From: Salipaludibacillus sp. LMS25 | GTDB lineage: Bacteria > Bacillota > Bacilli > Bacillales > Salisediminibacteriaceae | DNA length: 64,000 nt | Reading direction: 5' to 3' | Assembly: GCF_024362805.1 (NCBI RefSeq) | Contig: NZ_CP093299.1 | Location: forward strand, 496,001-560,000 | In this document: positions 27,784-38,346 of the stretch, one piece after another | How the letters are laid out: the number at the start of each line of letters is the position of its first letter | Numbering within the stretch: position 1 is the first letter of the stretch | Translations under genes and position numbers: made by a program | Notes under the pieces: generated by a model | The model's database searches: none | What the model was told of the DNA's origin: nothing | What the model saw: the letters and a program-made list of their open reading frames with translations, nothing else

Positions 27784-29076
27784 CTATGGCATTCGTTGAA
27801 TAGCAGCAAATGCTTTCTCAGCAGCAGTAATCGTCTTGTCAATATTTTCAACTGTATGTTTAGTGGACAGAAACATACCTTCAAATTGTGATGGAGGTAA
27901 CGAGATCCCCTCTTCCAACATAAGCTTAAAATAGTGTTTAAACATTGTTAGATCAGAAGATGAGGCCGTTTCAAAATTCACCACTTTTTCGTTCGTGAAG
28001 AAGAAACCAACCATCGAGCCTGCTCTCGTAACATAATGGGGAATATCATACGTATCGGCCGCATTGGCTAAGCCTTTAGCAAGACGGTCGCCAATGTTAT
28101 TAAAATGCTCATAACTTGAAGGGCTCAACTGCCGTAACGTTTCGTAACCAGCAGTCATAGCTAATGGATTTCCAGATAATGTCCCTGCTTGATAAATATC
28201 ACCTGCTGGGGCAATACGCTCCATGATGTCTCGCTTTCCACCGAACGCTCCTACAGGCAAGCCTCCCCCTATCACTTTTCCAAGACACGTTAAATCAGGC
28301 GTGACGCCTAATTCTCCTTGGGCACAATTGTACCCTACACGGAATCCTGTCATCACTTCATCAAAAATCATTAAACTGCCGTACGCTTCCGTTACCGAGC
28401 GAACGCCCTCTAAGAAGCCTGGCTCAGGTCTCACGACTCCCATATTACCTGCCACCGGTTCTAATATAACTGCAGCAATGTCTTCACCAAAATTTTTAAA
28501 AGCGAGGGTTAAACTTTCTAAGTCATTATATGGAACTGTCAAGGTATTTGACGCAACAGATTCCGGAACACCGGGACTATCAGGCAATCCTAATGTGGCT
28601 ACCCCAGAACCTGCTTTAATGAGAAGGGAATCCCCATGCCCATGATAACAGCCTTCAAATTTCACTATTTTATTTCTTCCTGTATACCCTCTGGCAAGTC
28701 TTAGTGCACTCATCGTGGCTTCTGTACCGGAATTCACCATTCTTACCACTTCAATAGACGGGACACGCTCAACCACCAGTTCTGCCAACTTCGTTTCCAT
28801 TATATGTGGTGCACCAAAGCTTGTCCCTTTTTCTGCTGTTTCTTTTAATGCTTTAACAACCTGTTCATCTGCATGACCGTGTACAAGTGGTCCCCAGGAC
28901 AAAACATAATCAATATATTCATTACCGTCAAGGTCCCAAATATGTGCCCCTTTCCCTTTTTCCATATAAACGGGGTCCATACCAACAGATTTAAAAGCAC
29001 GCACTGGGCTATTTACCCCTCCGGGCATTAAATTTTTAGCTTTTTTAAACGCCTCTACAGAACGATTAAACGTCAT
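27784..29076 (-). CDS. hemL: Glutamate-1-semialdehyde 2,1-aminomutase
   Basis: PLP enzyme that converts glutamate-1-semialdehyde to 5-aminolevulinate in the C5 haem pathway. The 430-residue product has [14 protein letters not shown] near 19, the [18 protein letters not shown] cofactor region, [17 protein letters not shown], and the Schiff-base lysine in [18 protein letters not shown]. It is last in the hemAXCDBL operon, 15 bp after hemB. The distribution of hem genes is exactly that of Bacillus. Confidence 0.97.
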   Translation of the reverse strand: MTFNRSVEAFKKAKNLMPGGVNSPVRAFKSVGMDPVYMEKGKGAHIWDLDGNEYIDYVLSWGPLVHGHADEQVVKALKETAEKGTSFGAPHIMETKLAELVVERVPSIEVVRMVNSGTEATMSALRLARGYTGRNKIVKFEGCYHGHGDSLLIKAGSGVATLGLPDSPGVPESVASNTLTVPYNDLESLTLAFKNFGEDIAAVILEPVAGNMGVVRPEPGFLEGVRSVTEAYGSLMIFDEVMTGFRVGYNCAQGELGVTPDLTCLGKVIGGGLPVGAFGGKRDIMERIAPAGDIYQAGTLSGNPLAMTAGYETLRQLSPSSYEHFNNIGDRLAKGLANAADTYDIPHYVTRAGSMVGFFFTNEKVVNFETASSSDLTMFKHYFKLMLEEGISLPPSQFEGMFLSTKHTVENIDKTITAAEKAFAAIQRMP

Positions 29077-29091
29077 CCTACATCCACCTTT

Positions 29092-30075
29092 CTATTCCCT
29101 TTCATCGAGCCATTTCGCAACATCTTTTGCAAAATAAGTTAAAATCAACTCTGCACCAGCACGTTTCATGCTCGTCATTTTTTCCATGACAACCGCTTTT
29201 TCATCAATCCAGCCATTTTGAGCTGCTGCTTTAATCATGGCATACTCGCCACTCACATTATACGCTACGATTGGAAGATGCTGACGTTCTTTAATATCCC
29301 GTATAATATCTAAATAAGCAAGAGCAGGCTTTACGATTAAAAAATCAGCGCCTTCGTCAACGTCTGATTGTGCTTCCCGAAATGCTTCACGTCGATTCGC
29401 TGGATCCATTTGATACGTTTTACGATCTCCAGATGCAGGGGAACTATGAGCTGCATCACGAAATGGCCCATAAAAGGCTGATGCATATTTCACGGCATAG
29501 CTCATGATCGGTACATGATGAAACCCTTCTCTATCTAATCCTTGACGGATAGCAGCTACAAAACCATCCATCATATTAGATGGAGCGATAATATCTGCTC
29601 CAGCTTCTGCTTGTGACACAGCTGTTTTAACTAAAAGTTCTAATGATTCATCGTTTAATATATTACCATCTTTTATGACACCGCAGTGCCCATGATCGGT
29701 AAATTGACATAAACACGTATCGGCAATAACCGTGAGCTCTGGGAATTCAATTTTAATTTTCCGTATAGCTTGCTGAACGATTCCTTTAGCCTCATAAGCA
29801 CACGCCCCCACACTATCTTTATGATCAGGAATACCAAATAAGATGATCGTTTTTATTCCCATATTAACGGCATCACTTACTTCTCCAATCACGCGATCTA
29901 ACGACCATTGGTAAACACCTGGCATTGAAGGAACACTGTTTTTAATATTCTCACCTTCTAGTACGAAGAGCGGGTAAATCAAATCTTCTTTTAATACGTG
30001 TGTTTCTCTCACAATTGTCCGCATCGTTGGCGTCGTTCTCAATCGTCTGTGTCGACGAAATGTCACATCATTCAT
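29092..30075 (-). CDS. hemB: Delta-aminolevulinic acid dehydratase (porphobilinogen synthase)
   Basis: Condenses two 5-aminolevulinate molecules to porphobilinogen. The 327-residue protein has the zinc-binding cysteine cluster [15 protein letters not shown] near residue 119, and the two active-site lysines in [18 protein letters not shown] and [13 protein letters not shown]. The cysteine-rich metal site marks it as a zinc-type enzyme. It is fifth in the hem operon, 15 bp after hemD. Confidence 0.97.
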   Translation of the reverse strand: MNDVTFRRHRRLRTTPTMRTIVRETHVLKEDLIYPLFVLEGENIKNSVPSMPGVYQWSLDRVIGEVSDAVNMGIKTIILFGIPDHKDSVGACAYEAKGIVQQAIRKIKIEFPELTVIADTCLCQFTDHGHCGVIKDGNILNDESLELLVKTAVSQAEAGADIIAPSNMMDGFVAAIRQGLDREGFHHVPIMSYAVKYASAFYGPFRDAAHSSPASGDRKTYQMDPANRREAFREAQSDVDEGADFLIVKPALAYLDIIRDIKERQHLPIVAYNVSGEYAMIKAAAQNGWIDEKAVVMEKMTSMKRAGAELILTYFAKDVAKWLDERE

Positions 30076-30090
30076 GCTGTTGTTCCTCCT

Positions 30091-30873
30091 TTATAACTGT
30101 TTACTATTTTTTTTAATCACGGTCACTAATCCTTCTGAGGTAAAGGTTTCTGGCATTATCATTTTGTTAACATCATAACGTTGAAGGGCTTTTTTTGTCA
30201 CATTCCCAATCACTGCAAACGTGAACGACTCTTTCAATAACTGATGTAGATCACTGGATACTTGGTCAAATAAGGCGTTTACAGCTGATGGACTTGTCAG
30301 AATAATAACATCTATTTGTTTGTACATAATAAGGGTATGAAGCTGCTCAACATGGGACTTATTCGGAACTGCGTCATAGACGACCATGTCAAAAACACGT
30401 CTACCTGCTAATTTAAGGCCACGCCTTAAGACAGGACGCGCTTGCCGGCTTCTCGGATAAAAAAAGGAAGTTGCCTCATCTGTCTCTGCAATCAAGGCGT
30501 CCCTTAAATACTCTGCATTAAACACATTAGGAATAAGGTCCACTTCGTAACCAGCTTCTTTAACACACTTTGCTGTTTTCTTACCTACGACCGCTACTTT
30601 TTTATTCAGCAAAAGACTCTCCGGTGCATAACCAACTTCTCGTGCCGCTTGTAGAAAAAAAGTGAAACTGTTCACGCTTGTAAAGATGATCCATTCACAT
30701 GTATGTATCCTTTCCAAATCCCGCTGCAAACGTGATCTATCTTCAAGGGGTTCAAGCGAAATAAGAGGGAGTTCGTAAACTACTCCTCCCTCCTGCTCAA
30801 TTGCTTTTGAGAGATGCTGTGCTTGATGAGGAGGTCTAGTATTCAACACCGTTATTCCTTCAAGTGGTTGCAT
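30091..30873 (-). CDS. hemD: Uroporphyrinogen-III synthase
   Basis: Cyclises and inverts ring D of hydroxymethylbilane to give uroporphyrinogen III. The 260-residue protein shows the poorly conserved family pattern: VLNTRPPHQAQHL at the start, WIIFTSVNSFTFFLQAA, KVAVVGKKTAKCVKEAGYEV and DVIILTSPSAVNALFDQV. Sequence conservation is low in this family, so the position between hemC and hemB adds weight. Confidence 0.93.
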   Translation of the reverse strand: MQPLEGITVLNTRPPHQAQHLSKAIEQEGGVVYELPLISLEPLEDRSRLQRDLERIHTCEWIIFTSVNSFTFFLQAAREVGYAPESLLLNKKVAVVGKKTAKCVKEAGYEVDLIPNVFNAEYLRDALIAETDEATSFFYPRSRQARPVLRRGLKLAGRRVFDMVVYDAVPNKSHVEQLHTLIMYKQIDVIILTSPSAVNALFDQVSSDLHQLLKESFTFAVIGNVTKKALQRYDVNKMIMPETFTSEGLVTVIKKNSKQL

Positions 30874-30889
30874 ACGCGCTCCTCCTCAA

Positions 30890-31822
30890 TTAATGATCTA
30901 ATTCTTCTTTTACTTGGTCAAGCAATTCTTTTGCGCCTTCATTTAACATTTTTTTAGCTGCTTGTTCGCCAATGTCCTTAGGGTCATGTCCTACAATTGT
31001 TTCTTTGAATACCGTCTTCCCGTCTGGTGAAGCGACTAAAGCCGTCAACTTCACTTGACCATCTTTTTCTAAAGTAGCATAACCTGCCACAGGCACTTGA
31101 CAACCTCCTTCAACTGTATGAAGAAATGCCCTTTCAGCTGTGACTGTACGTTCAGTATGAGGGTCATTAATGTTATTTAACAACTCAATGAGTTCGTTGT
31201 CATCCTCGCGACATTCAATACCTAATGCCCCTTGCCCGACTGCTGGGAGAGAAACGGTTGGGTCAAGAAATTCGGTGACGATCTCCTCAGACCAGCCCAC
31301 CCTTTCTAAACCAGCAGCAGCTAAAATAATAGCATCGAACTCTTCTTCACGACACTTTCTTAGCCGAGTATCAATATTTCCTCGTATCCATTGTATGTTT
31401 AAATCTGGACGCTTTGCTAGCACTTGAGCACTTCGGCGTAAACTGCTAGTTCCGACAATAGAACCGGCGGGGAGGTCCATTAATGATTGGCCGCTGTTAG
31501 AAATAAAAGCATCTCTTGGGTCCACTCGTTTTGGGATGGCCCCGATTGTTAAACCTTGCGCCATGTCAGATGGTAAGTCTTTCATGCTATGGACAGCCAT
31601 ATCAATTTCACCGTCATACATTGCCTTCTCTATTTCTTTAACAAACAGACCTTTTCCTCCAACTTTAGATAAGGTCACATCAAGAATTTTATCTCCTTTT
31701 GTTACAATTTCTTTAATTTCAAACTCAAAAGGTAGATTTAATCGATTTAATTCATTTATTACCCATTTTGTTTGAGTCAAGGCTAAATTACTTCGCCTCG
31801 AACCTATGATTACTTTTCTCAT
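30890..31822 (-). CDS. hemC: Hydroxymethylbilane synthase (porphobilinogen deaminase)
   Basis: Polymerises four porphobilinogens into hydroxymethylbilane on a dipyrromethane cofactor. The 310-residue protein has the start [15 protein letters not shown], active-site [11 protein letters not shown], the [18 protein letters not shown] arginine motif, and the cofactor cysteine in [14 protein letters not shown] near residue 240. It sits between hemX and hemD with short gaps. Confidence 0.97.
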   Translation of the reverse strand: MRKVIIGSRRSNLALTQTKWVINELNRLNLPFEFEIKEIVTKGDKILDVTLSKVGGKGLFVKEIEKAMYDGEIDMAVHSMKDLPSDMAQGLTIGAIPKRVDPRDAFISNSGQSLMDLPAGSIVGTSSLRRSAQVLAKRPDLNIQWIRGNIDTRLRKCREEEFDAIILAAAGLERVGWSEEIVTEFLDPTVSLPAVGQGALGIECREDDNELIELLNNINDPHTERTVTAERAFLHTVEGGCQVPVAGYATLEKDGQVKLTALVASPDGKTVFKETIVGHDPKDIGEQAAKKMLNEGAKELLDQVKEELDH

Positions 31823-31876
31823 TATAGACCTCCATTAACGCATTAACTAACGTGATTTTTAATGTCTTATTCTCGT

Positions 31877-32698
31877 TTACCAAATATGAAATTGTGAAAA
31901 TGAACTTGAAAGGAAATAATTAATTAACAATACTAAGAATGCTGCAATATTCAAGAGGGCGAGACTATAACCTCTTTTTTTCTTCACTTTGTATTGAAAG
32001 AGATAACATCCATATATCGCTAACAAGATAAAGGAACTTATCACCTTAATGTCATTCCACGGAAAAGTAGCCAGTTCAGCCCATGCCCAAATCACACCTA
32101 AAATTAATCCGACGAGCATGAATGGGAAACCTATCAATGCCGACTGAAATGATCGCTTCTCCAATAACGATAAATTTCCTGTTCTGGACATTTTGTCACC
32201 CCATCGCTTCTTTTTAAGCATATGATGTTGAAAATAATACAGCATCGAAAAAGAAAAACTAAGCGTGAACAGCCCATATGCCAAGAGTAACATGACAACG
32301 TGAATAATAAGGAGCTCTAATATAAATAAGTCCGCAAATTCAGCTGAGACATCTCCAGCAGGTGCAAAGAGACTTATCGTCAAAATAGAGAATCCGACAA
32401 GATTGACGATGAAAACTAAAAAATCCATTTTATAAACCTTATTTATAAAGAGTGAGAGTGTGACAAGAATCCAAGAATAAAAAATCATCCCTTCAAAAAT
32501 GGTCAAAATCGGTAAACGGCTGTACTCCAACGCTCTAAGTAATAAAAATATGAGTTGCAAAACCCAGACAATAGAAAGCAACCAGAAGGCAATCCGATTC
32601 ACCTTCTGGTTGTTTTGAATAAAATCAATAAAGTACCCGGACACGCTCATACAATAAAAAACAATAATAAGAATATATAGCAGATGCAAGCCCAACAT
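31877..32698 (-). CDS. hemX: HemX membrane protein (CcsA-like)
   Basis: Polytopic membrane protein of 273 residues with about eight membrane segments and a cytochrome c assembly (CcsA/ResC-like) fold. In B. subtilis HemX limits HemA protein levels. Features include the GVIWAWAELATFPWNDIKV stretch, which resembles the tryptophan-rich segment of the family, and a final short basic loop. It lies 15 bp after hemA and 54 bp before hemC. Confidence 0.9.
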   Translation of the reverse strand: MLGLHLLYILIIVFYCMSVSGYFIDFIQNNQKVNRIAFWLLSIVWVLQLIFLLLRALEYSRLPILTIFEGMIFYSWILVTLSLFINKVYKMDFLVFIVNLVGFSILTISLFAPAGDVSAEFADLFILELLIIHVVMLLLAYGLFTLSFSFSMLYYFQHHMLKKKRWGDKMSRTGNLSLLEKRSFQSALIGFPFMLVGLILGVIWAWAELATFPWNDIKVISSFILLAIYGCYLFQYKVKKKRGYSLALLNIAAFLVLLINYFLSSSFSQFHIW

Positions 32699-32713
32699 GG
32701 ATGATTCCCCTCT

Positions 32714-34105
32714 CTAATAAGAGCGGGCAACAGTATGACTTTGCTGACCAGCCAATTTTGACTTACGCTTTTCTATATTCCACTCCCGTTCAAGTTTATT
32801 AATTTGGATATTACAGGATAACGTTGTTTCCTGTTCATTTAAATGATCTTCTAAAGCGAACACCTTCGTCAAATAAGTCAAAAGTTCATCAGCATTTTCT
32901 TCTCCGGGTACTTCTTTTAGGGCTGTAATAGGATCACGAAGAAGTTGATTTATAATACTTTTCATATGTTTTCTAATCACTTTCTTTTCACGTTCAGATA
33001 AACTTGATAGCTTTCTCTCAAGACTTTCCATCGTGTCAGCTTGAATAGAAGTGGCTTTTTCACGAAGTGCCGTTATGATAGGGACTACCCCTAATGTATC
33101 TAACCACTGACTAAAGTCTATTAGTTCTTCTTCCACCATAAGTTCAATTTTTTCGGCTTCCTGCTTTCGTTCTTCTAAGTTCGCAGCGACAATACCTTGT
33201 AAATCATCGATATCATACAAATACACATTATCAAGATCAGCAAGTTCAGGATCAAGGTCTCGTGGGACAGCTATATCAACGAGGAAAAGCGGCCGTCCAT
33301 TACGCTTCTTAACTAAGTTAAGGACTTCTCCCTTTGTAATCACGTAATTCTTTGACCCTGTAGAGCTAATCATAATGTCCGTGGCTTCAAGTGATTGGTC
33401 AAGCCGGTTCATATCTTCTGCACGACCCAAAAACTTCTTTGCTAGCTCTTCTGCCTTTTGTTTTGTTCTATTAATCACTGTGATATCATTCACCCCATTA
33501 GAGGACAAATGTTTCGCAGTCAATTCACTCATTTTCCCAGCTCCCATAAGGAGCACTTTTTTATCGGTGAAATCACCAAAGATTTTTTTACCTAATTCAA
33601 CAGCTGCATAACTAACGGAAACAGCATTTTCACCGATAGCTGTTTCTGAATGGGCACGTTTTGCTAATGTGACGGCTTGTTTAAATAACTGATTAAAGAT
33701 AGTGCCAGTCGTGTCTTGTTTTTGCGCGGCTAAAAAACTTGCTCTTACTTGACCAAGAATTTGCGTTTCACCAAGAACCATCGAGTCAAGGCCACAAGCT
33801 ACACGAAAGAGATGCTCAATCGCATGCTCATCTTCACGAACTTGCAAATAGTGGCTAAATTCTTCCTTAGCAATACCAAACCATTCAGAAAGAAACACCT
33901 TTGTATAGTAACGCCCCGTGTGCAACTGATCTGCCACAACATAGAGTTCCGTACGGTTGCAAGTAGAGATAACAACATTTTCCAAGATGCTTTTAGATTG
34001 ACGAAGCTTAATTAAAGCATCTTCTAAATCATCTTGAAATGAAAATTTCTCTCGTATTTCTACTGGAGTTGTTTTATAATTCAAACTGATAACTAGGATG
34101 TGCAT
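32714..34105 (-). CDS. hemA: Glutamyl-tRNA reductase
   Basis: First committed enzyme of C5 haem synthesis; reduces Glu-tRNA to glutamate-1-semialdehyde with NADPH. The 463-residue protein has the active-site cysteine in [13 protein letters not shown] near 50, the [20 protein letters not shown] segment, and the NADPH-binding [19 protein letters not shown]-terminal dimerisation domain follows. The ATG at 34105 has AAGGGGGG about 10 nt upstream; the longer frame to 34141 lacks support. A TATAAT-like -10 lies on the minus strand at 34213-34218, but I see no convincing -35. Confidence 0.96.
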   Translation of the reverse strand: MHILVISLNYKTTPVEIREKFSFQDDLEDALIKLRQSKSILENVVISTCNRTELYVVADQLHTGRYYTKVFLSEWFGIAKEEFSHYLQVREDEHAIEHLFRVACGLDSMVLGETQILGQVRASFLAAQKQDTTGTIFNQLFKQAVTLAKRAHSETAIGENAVSVSYAAVELGKKIFGDFTDKKVLLMGAGKMSELTAKHLSSNGVNDITVINRTKQKAEELAKKFLGRAEDMNRLDQSLEATDIMISSTGSKNYVITKGEVLNLVKKRNGRPLFLVDIAVPRDLDPELADLDNVYLYDIDDLQGIVAANLEERKQEAEKIELMVEEELIDFSQWLDTLGVVPIITALREKATSIQADTMESLERKLSSLSEREKKVIRKHMKSIINQLLRDPITALKEVPGEENADELLTYLTKVFALEDHLNEQETTLSCNIQINKLEREWNIEKRKSKLAGQQSHTVARSY

Positions 34106-34399
34106 CGTGTCATCCCCCCTTGACTTCAAACCGACATCCATTTTACATAGAGAAATGAATTATGAGAAATAGTTTACATGTTTTTACCTTCTCTAATGAT
34201 AACTTATCTTAGATTATAACATTTTTAATCAAAGAATGATAAAAAATTGTTTTGCCTATTAATGAAAATTTTGTGACTAATAATAGGCAATTAACTGTGT
34301 TCTTTTAAACTAAATTAGCACTTTTTGTTATCGTTTCCATTAAAAATATTTTTAGTCATGAAATAACAGTTATTATTCATCAGTATAGGAGTGTATTTT

Positions 34400-34885
34400 A
34401 TGAGATCTCATCGTGTACTAACTGGTATTATTCTTGTGGTCATGGGCGTTTACTTAGTAGTTGATCAGTTTAATCTCGACGTTCCATATAGAGATGTTTT
34501 GTTTCAATGGCCATCCGTTCTCATCCTTATTGGACTGATACTAACCTGGCAAGGGTTTTCAAATAAAGAAGAGGCGAGATTTTTTTCAGGTGCTGTTTCA
34601 CTCGGGCTAGGTATCTTCTTTCACGGCGTCCATACGTTTAACGTGTGGGAGTATAACTGGCCTTACATCACCCTTATTGTAGCGTTTGCTTTTTTATTAA
34701 AATATGCCGTTAATAGACGTGATGGCATGGCGCCTGGATTCATATTACTCCTTATTTCTATCATTGCGATGTTTTTTGACACCATGACATCATGGTTAGA
34801 TACTTTGTATGAAGGGGTTAGTACCCTTCTACCTTTTATGTTAATTGTTCTAGGCATCTATCTTCTGTTTTTTCGTAAAAAATAA
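34400..34885 (+). CDS. LiaI/LiaF-type transmembrane protein (DUF5668-like)
   Basis: A 161-residue protein with about six hydrophobic segments. It has the pattern of the LiaI-LiaF-like membrane domain: RVLTGIILVVMGVYLVVDQF, then WPSVLILIGLILTWQGF and WPYITLIVAFAFLLKYAVN. It lacks the soluble C-terminal domain of LiaF. The ATG at 34400 has AGGAG 8 nt upstream. It is divergent from hemA. Its function is unknown; a membrane or envelope-stress role is only inferred. An R1 copy begins on its stop codon. Confidence 0.65.
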   Translation: MRSHRVLTGIILVVMGVYLVVDQFNLDVPYRDVLFQWPSVLILIGLILTWQGFSNKEEARFFSGAVSLGLGIFFHGVHTFNVWEYNWPYITLIVAFAFLLKYAVNRRDGMAPGFILLLISIIAMFFDTMTSWLDTLYEGVSTLLPFMLIVLGIYLLFFRKK

Positions 34886-34939
34886 TAAAGCTAAGCTTCA
34901 ATCAGTGGGAGTTTTACTGCCCCTTAAGAGTGGGATAAA
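34885..34939 (+). repeat. R1 repeat, 55-bp deleted form
   Basis: Bounded by ATAAA at both ends. The left ATAAA starts at the last base of the preceding gene's TAA stop, so insertion happened right at the end of that gene without damaging it. Confidence 0.88.
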
Positions 34940-35101
34940 TCAGTTCTACAATAGTTATATCTACTATATAGAGTAACGAAAATCGTGCTGTAATGAAAGG
35001 GCTTATTTTAGCCATTTTCAGTAAAAGGATCCTGTGTGGCTCTATTTTACATGTTTACCGGTCTCATTCTCACAAATTTTAACTTTTAAAATTAACCTTA
35101 A

Positions 35102-35136
35102 ACAAGGACTCGTCTTACATTGAGACAAGTCCTTGT
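35102..35136 (-). terminator. Terminator of the lonA-ysxC transcript (likely bidirectional)
   Basis: A strong hairpin, ACAAGGACT..GTCT paired with AGAC..AGTCCTTGT, about 80 bp past the ysxC stop, with TT-rich flanks on both sides. The remainder of 34940-35214 shows no gene. Confidence 0.75.
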
Positions 35137-35214
35137 TATCGTTTAGTTACACTACCTCTTGAAACTACTAGTTAGTTCACTATTAAACATTCTTCTATTT
35201 TTAAAAAGGATCTT

Positions 35215-35799
35215 TTAAAATAACAATCGAGTAATTTCCTTCCATGCACGATCTTTACCGTGAGCTGTCTCTGATGAAAATAGGATGACGGGATCTTCAT
35301 CATGGAGCTCCAGTTCTTTCTTGATTTGGCTTATGTGCTTATCCCATTTCCCTTTCGGAATTTTATCTACTTTTGTCGCCACAATAATGACAGGAAGTTC
35401 ATGATACTTTAGCCAATCATACATCATGATATCGTCTTCAGTAGGCTTATGCCTAGCATCTACTAGTTGGACAACACCTTTAAGCTGTTCTCGGTGAGTA
35501 AAATAACTTTCCATTACCCGCCCCCATGCCTCTCGTTCTTTTTTCGACACTTTTGCATAACCATAGCCTGGGACATCTACAAAGTGAAATCGGTCATTTA
35601 AGAAATAAAAGTTCAACGTTTGCGTTTTCCCTGGCTTCTGTGATGTTCTAGCTAACCCTTTTCTAGCTAGTAACGTATTAATAAATGATGACTTACCTAC
35701 ATTAGAACGCCCGGAGAGAGCCACTTCAGGAAATGGCCCTCCAGGAAATTGATGATCTTTAGCGGCGCTTATAGTTAATTCTGCGCTTGTAATTTTCAT
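35215..35799 (-). CDS. ysxC: Ribosome biogenesis GTPase YsxC (EngB)
   Basis: Essential GTPase needed for late 50S subunit assembly. The 194-residue protein has all G motifs: G1 [15 protein letters not shown] near 30, G3 [14 protein letters not shown] near 73, G4 [15 protein letters not shown] near 140 and a G5-like [11 protein letters not shown]. The length and the G1 context mark it as EngB/YsxC. It starts 4 bp after lonA ends, as in B. subtilis. Confidence 0.96.
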   Translation of the reverse strand: MKITSAELTISAAKDHQFPGGPFPEVALSGRSNVGKSSFINTLLARKGLARTSQKPGKTQTLNFYFLNDRFHFVDVPGYGYAKVSKKEREAWGRVMESYFTHREQLKGVVQLVDARHKPTEDDIMMYDWLKYHELPVIIVATKVDKIPKGKWDKHISQIKKELELHDEDPVILFSSETAHGKDRAWKEITRLLF

Positions 35800-35803
35800 A
35801 TAA

Positions 35804-38122
35804 TTACTCCTCTTTCAATGCTCGTTTGAGAACATCATCAAGATGGGAAACGGGAATAAAGGTAAGATCCTTCCTGACACTTTCAGGAATGTCCTCCAAG
35901 TCTTTCTCATTATCTTTCGGCATAATAATGTCCGTTAATCCCGCTCGATGTGCACTCATCGCTTTTTCTTTTAAGCCACCGATGGGTAGAACTCGCCCTC
36001 TTAAGGTTATTTCTCCAGTCATCCCTACTTCTCGGCGGACAGGGCGATTAGTTAAAGCAGAGATCAAGGCAGTTGCCATTGTAATACCTGCTGATGGTCC
36101 GTCCTTTGGTACTGCCCCCTCTGGCACGTGGATGTGAATATCATTTTTTTCATTAAACGCTGGATCTATAGATAGTTCTTCAGATTTAGAGCGGATGTAA
36201 CTAAAAGCAGCCTGAGCAGATTCTTTCATCACATCTCCAAGCTTTCCAGTGAGTGTTAATTTTCCCTTCCCTTTAGCAACAGACACTTCAATTGTTAATG
36301 TATCTCCACCTGCCACGGTATAAGCCAAACCCGTAGCCGCACCGATCTGATCCTCGGATTCTGCTTTACCGTATCGAAACTTAGGGTGACCTAACATGAT
36401 CTCAATCGTTTTCTCAGTGACTACAACTTTTTTCCGTTCATCCGAGACAATCATTTTGGCTGCTTTGCGGCAGATCGTAGCCATCTGTCGTTCAAGATTA
36501 CGGACACCTGCCTCACGGGTGTAAAAACGAATGACTTTCAAAATAGCCTCATCCCGTACTTGAATCTTCCCTTTAGAAAGGCCATGTTCTTTCACTTGTT
36601 TTGGCAATAAGTATTCTTTCGCAATTTGCATTTTCTCTACTTCTGTATAGCCTGGAATGTGAATAACTTCCATTCTATCCTTCAAAGGAGCAGGGATTGC
36701 ACCGATGTTATTTGCCGTTGTAACAAACATGACTTTTGACAGATCATACGGTTCCTCTATAAAGTGATCGCTAAATGTGCTATTTTGTTCTGGATCAAGT
36801 ACCTCTAACAATGCAGCAGATGGATCTCCTCTAAAATCATTTGCCATTTTATCCACTTCATCAAGTAAGAAAACGGGATTCACTGTCCCTGCTTTTTTCA
36901 TACCTTGAATGATTCGTCCAGGCATAGAGCCCACATATGTGCGACGGTGCCCACGGATTTCAGCTTCATCCCGAACTCCCCCAAGGGAAATACGGACAAA
37001 TTTTCTGTCCAACGACCTTGAAATAGATCGAGCTAACGACGTTTTTCCAACCCCAGGTGGACCTGCCAAACATAAAATAGGACCTTTTAATTCTTGTGTC
37101 AACTGCTGAACTGCTAAATATTCCAATACGCGTTCTTTTACTTTTTCTAACCCGTAGTGATCTTCATCTAACACCTTTTCTGATCGGTGAATGTCCAGCA
37201 AATCTTCTGTTTCTTGCGTCCAAGGAATTTGAACAAGCCATTCAATATAATTGCGAATAACAGAGCTTTCAGCTGAGCTTGACGGCATTTTTTCGTACCG
37301 CTTTAATTCTTTCATGGCTTTTTCTTCTACTGATTCAGGCATGTAGGCTTGTGTGATTTTCTCAGTTAACTCTTCTATTTCGCCCTCTTTACCCTCTCGA
37401 TCACCGAGTTCTTTTTGAATAGCTTTCATTTGTTCTCGTAAATAGTATTCTTTTTGGGTCTTTTCCATTGATTTCTTCACGCGTTGCCCGATTTTTTTCT
37501 CAAGGCCAAGCACTTCTTTTTCATTACTTAAAATATCTAAGATCTGACTCAGACGCTCTCCTACTGACATGGTTTCTAATATTTCTTGCTTTTGCACCAT
37601 CTTTAACGGTAAATGGGACGCAATAATGTCAGCTAGTCTGCCTGGTTCTATAATATCTGCCACAGAGGCAAACGTTTCCTGTGAGATTTTTTTCGACATC
37701 TGAATGTACTGCTCAAACTGCTCAAGGACATTTCGCATTAATGCTTGTTCCTCAACCGTCGCTTCTTGCCGTTCCTCTACAAGCTCCACTTCCACTTCAG
37801 AAAAGTCTTCAAGCTCGTTATAACGTTCAATCACTCCACGTTGAAGGCCTTCTACAAGGACTCTAATCGTCCCATTAGGCAATTTAAGCATTTGATTCAC
37901 TTTCGCCAACGTTCCGACATTGTAAACGTCACTCTTAGTTGGTTCATCCGTAGAAATTTCCTTCTGAGTGGTCAGAAAAATTTCATGATCTTCTACCATT
38001 GCTTTTTCAAGGGCTTGGACAGATTTTTTCCGTCCCACGTCCAAATGTAATACCATCGTCGGATAAACAAGCAATCCCCTTAATGGTAGCACTGGCAGCT
38101 TTCTCATTCCTTTTTCAGTCAT
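35804..38122 (-). CDS. lonA: ATP-dependent protease LonA
   Basis: Cytosolic AAA+ serine protease that degrades misfolded and regulatory proteins. The 772-residue protein has an N-terminal substrate domain ([20 protein letters not shown]), Walker [12 protein letters not shown] near 352, Walker [12 protein letters not shown] and the Lon protease domain. The catalytic serine is in [15 protein letters not shown] and the lysine follows in the [14 protein letters not shown] region. The ATG has GGAGGTG 8 nt upstream. It lies downstream of lonB, separated by a terminator. Confidence 0.97.
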   Translation of the reverse strand: MTEKGMRKLPVLPLRGLLVYPTMVLHLDVGRKKSVQALEKAMVEDHEIFLTTQKEISTDEPTKSDVYNVGTLAKVNQMLKLPNGTIRVLVEGLQRGVIERYNELEDFSEVEVELVEERQEATVEEQALMRNVLEQFEQYIQMSKKISQETFASVADIIEPGRLADIIASHLPLKMVQKQEILETMSVGERLSQILDILSNEKEVLGLEKKIGQRVKKSMEKTQKEYYLREQMKAIQKELGDREGKEGEIEELTEKITQAYMPESVEEKAMKELKRYEKMPSSSAESSVIRNYIEWLVQIPWTQETEDLLDIHRSEKVLDEDHYGLEKVKERVLEYLAVQQLTQELKGPILCLAGPPGVGKTSLARSISRSLDRKFVRISLGGVRDEAEIRGHRRTYVGSMPGRIIQGMKKAGTVNPVFLLDEVDKMANDFRGDPSAALLEVLDPEQNSTFSDHFIEEPYDLSKVMFVTTANNIGAIPAPLKDRMEVIHIPGYTEVEKMQIAKEYLLPKQVKEHGLSKGKIQVRDEAILKVIRFYTREAGVRNLERQMATICRKAAKMIVSDERKKVVVTEKTIEIMLGHPKFRYGKAESEDQIGAATGLAYTVAGGDTLTIEVSVAKGKGKLTLTGKLGDVMKESAQAAFSYIRSKSEELSIDPAFNEKNDIHIHVPEGAVPKDGPSAGITMATALISALTNRPVRREVGMTGEITLRGRVLPIGGLKEKAMSAHRAGLTDIIMPKDNEKDLEDIPESVRKDLTFIPVSHLDDVLKRALKEE

Positions 38123-38283
38123 ATGTAATACACCTCCATAATCTCATGCCTTACGTACACATGAGGCTTTAGCTGATTAATGAGGGATTGTAAAGTTTTT
38201 TCTTTACAATCCACTATTGTTTGCACGAAATACTCGTATTATAACACCGTGTGATTCATTATCTGTGTATCGCTTCTCTGAGA

Positions 38284-38314
38284 CAAAAACGACGTCATCC
38301 CATCGGATCACGTC
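38284..38314 (-). terminator. Terminator after lonB
   Basis: On the minus strand GACGTGATCC, a short loop, then GGGATGACGTC is followed by GTTTTTG. It separates lonB from lonA, which probably has its own promoter. Confidence 0.75.
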
Positions 38315-38346
38315 TCAGGGCTTCCCTACACGAGTCTTGTTCAATT

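Noticed and set aside
28223..28645. 140-codon plus-strand frame opposite hemL
   Set aside because: It overlaps a highly conserved hemL coding region fully; its composition is that of an antisense shadow.
34142..34260. PerR box upstream of hemA
   Set aside because: TTATAATCTAAGATAA resembles the box, which is known at B. subtilis hemA, but spacing and several bases do not match, so I do not claim it.
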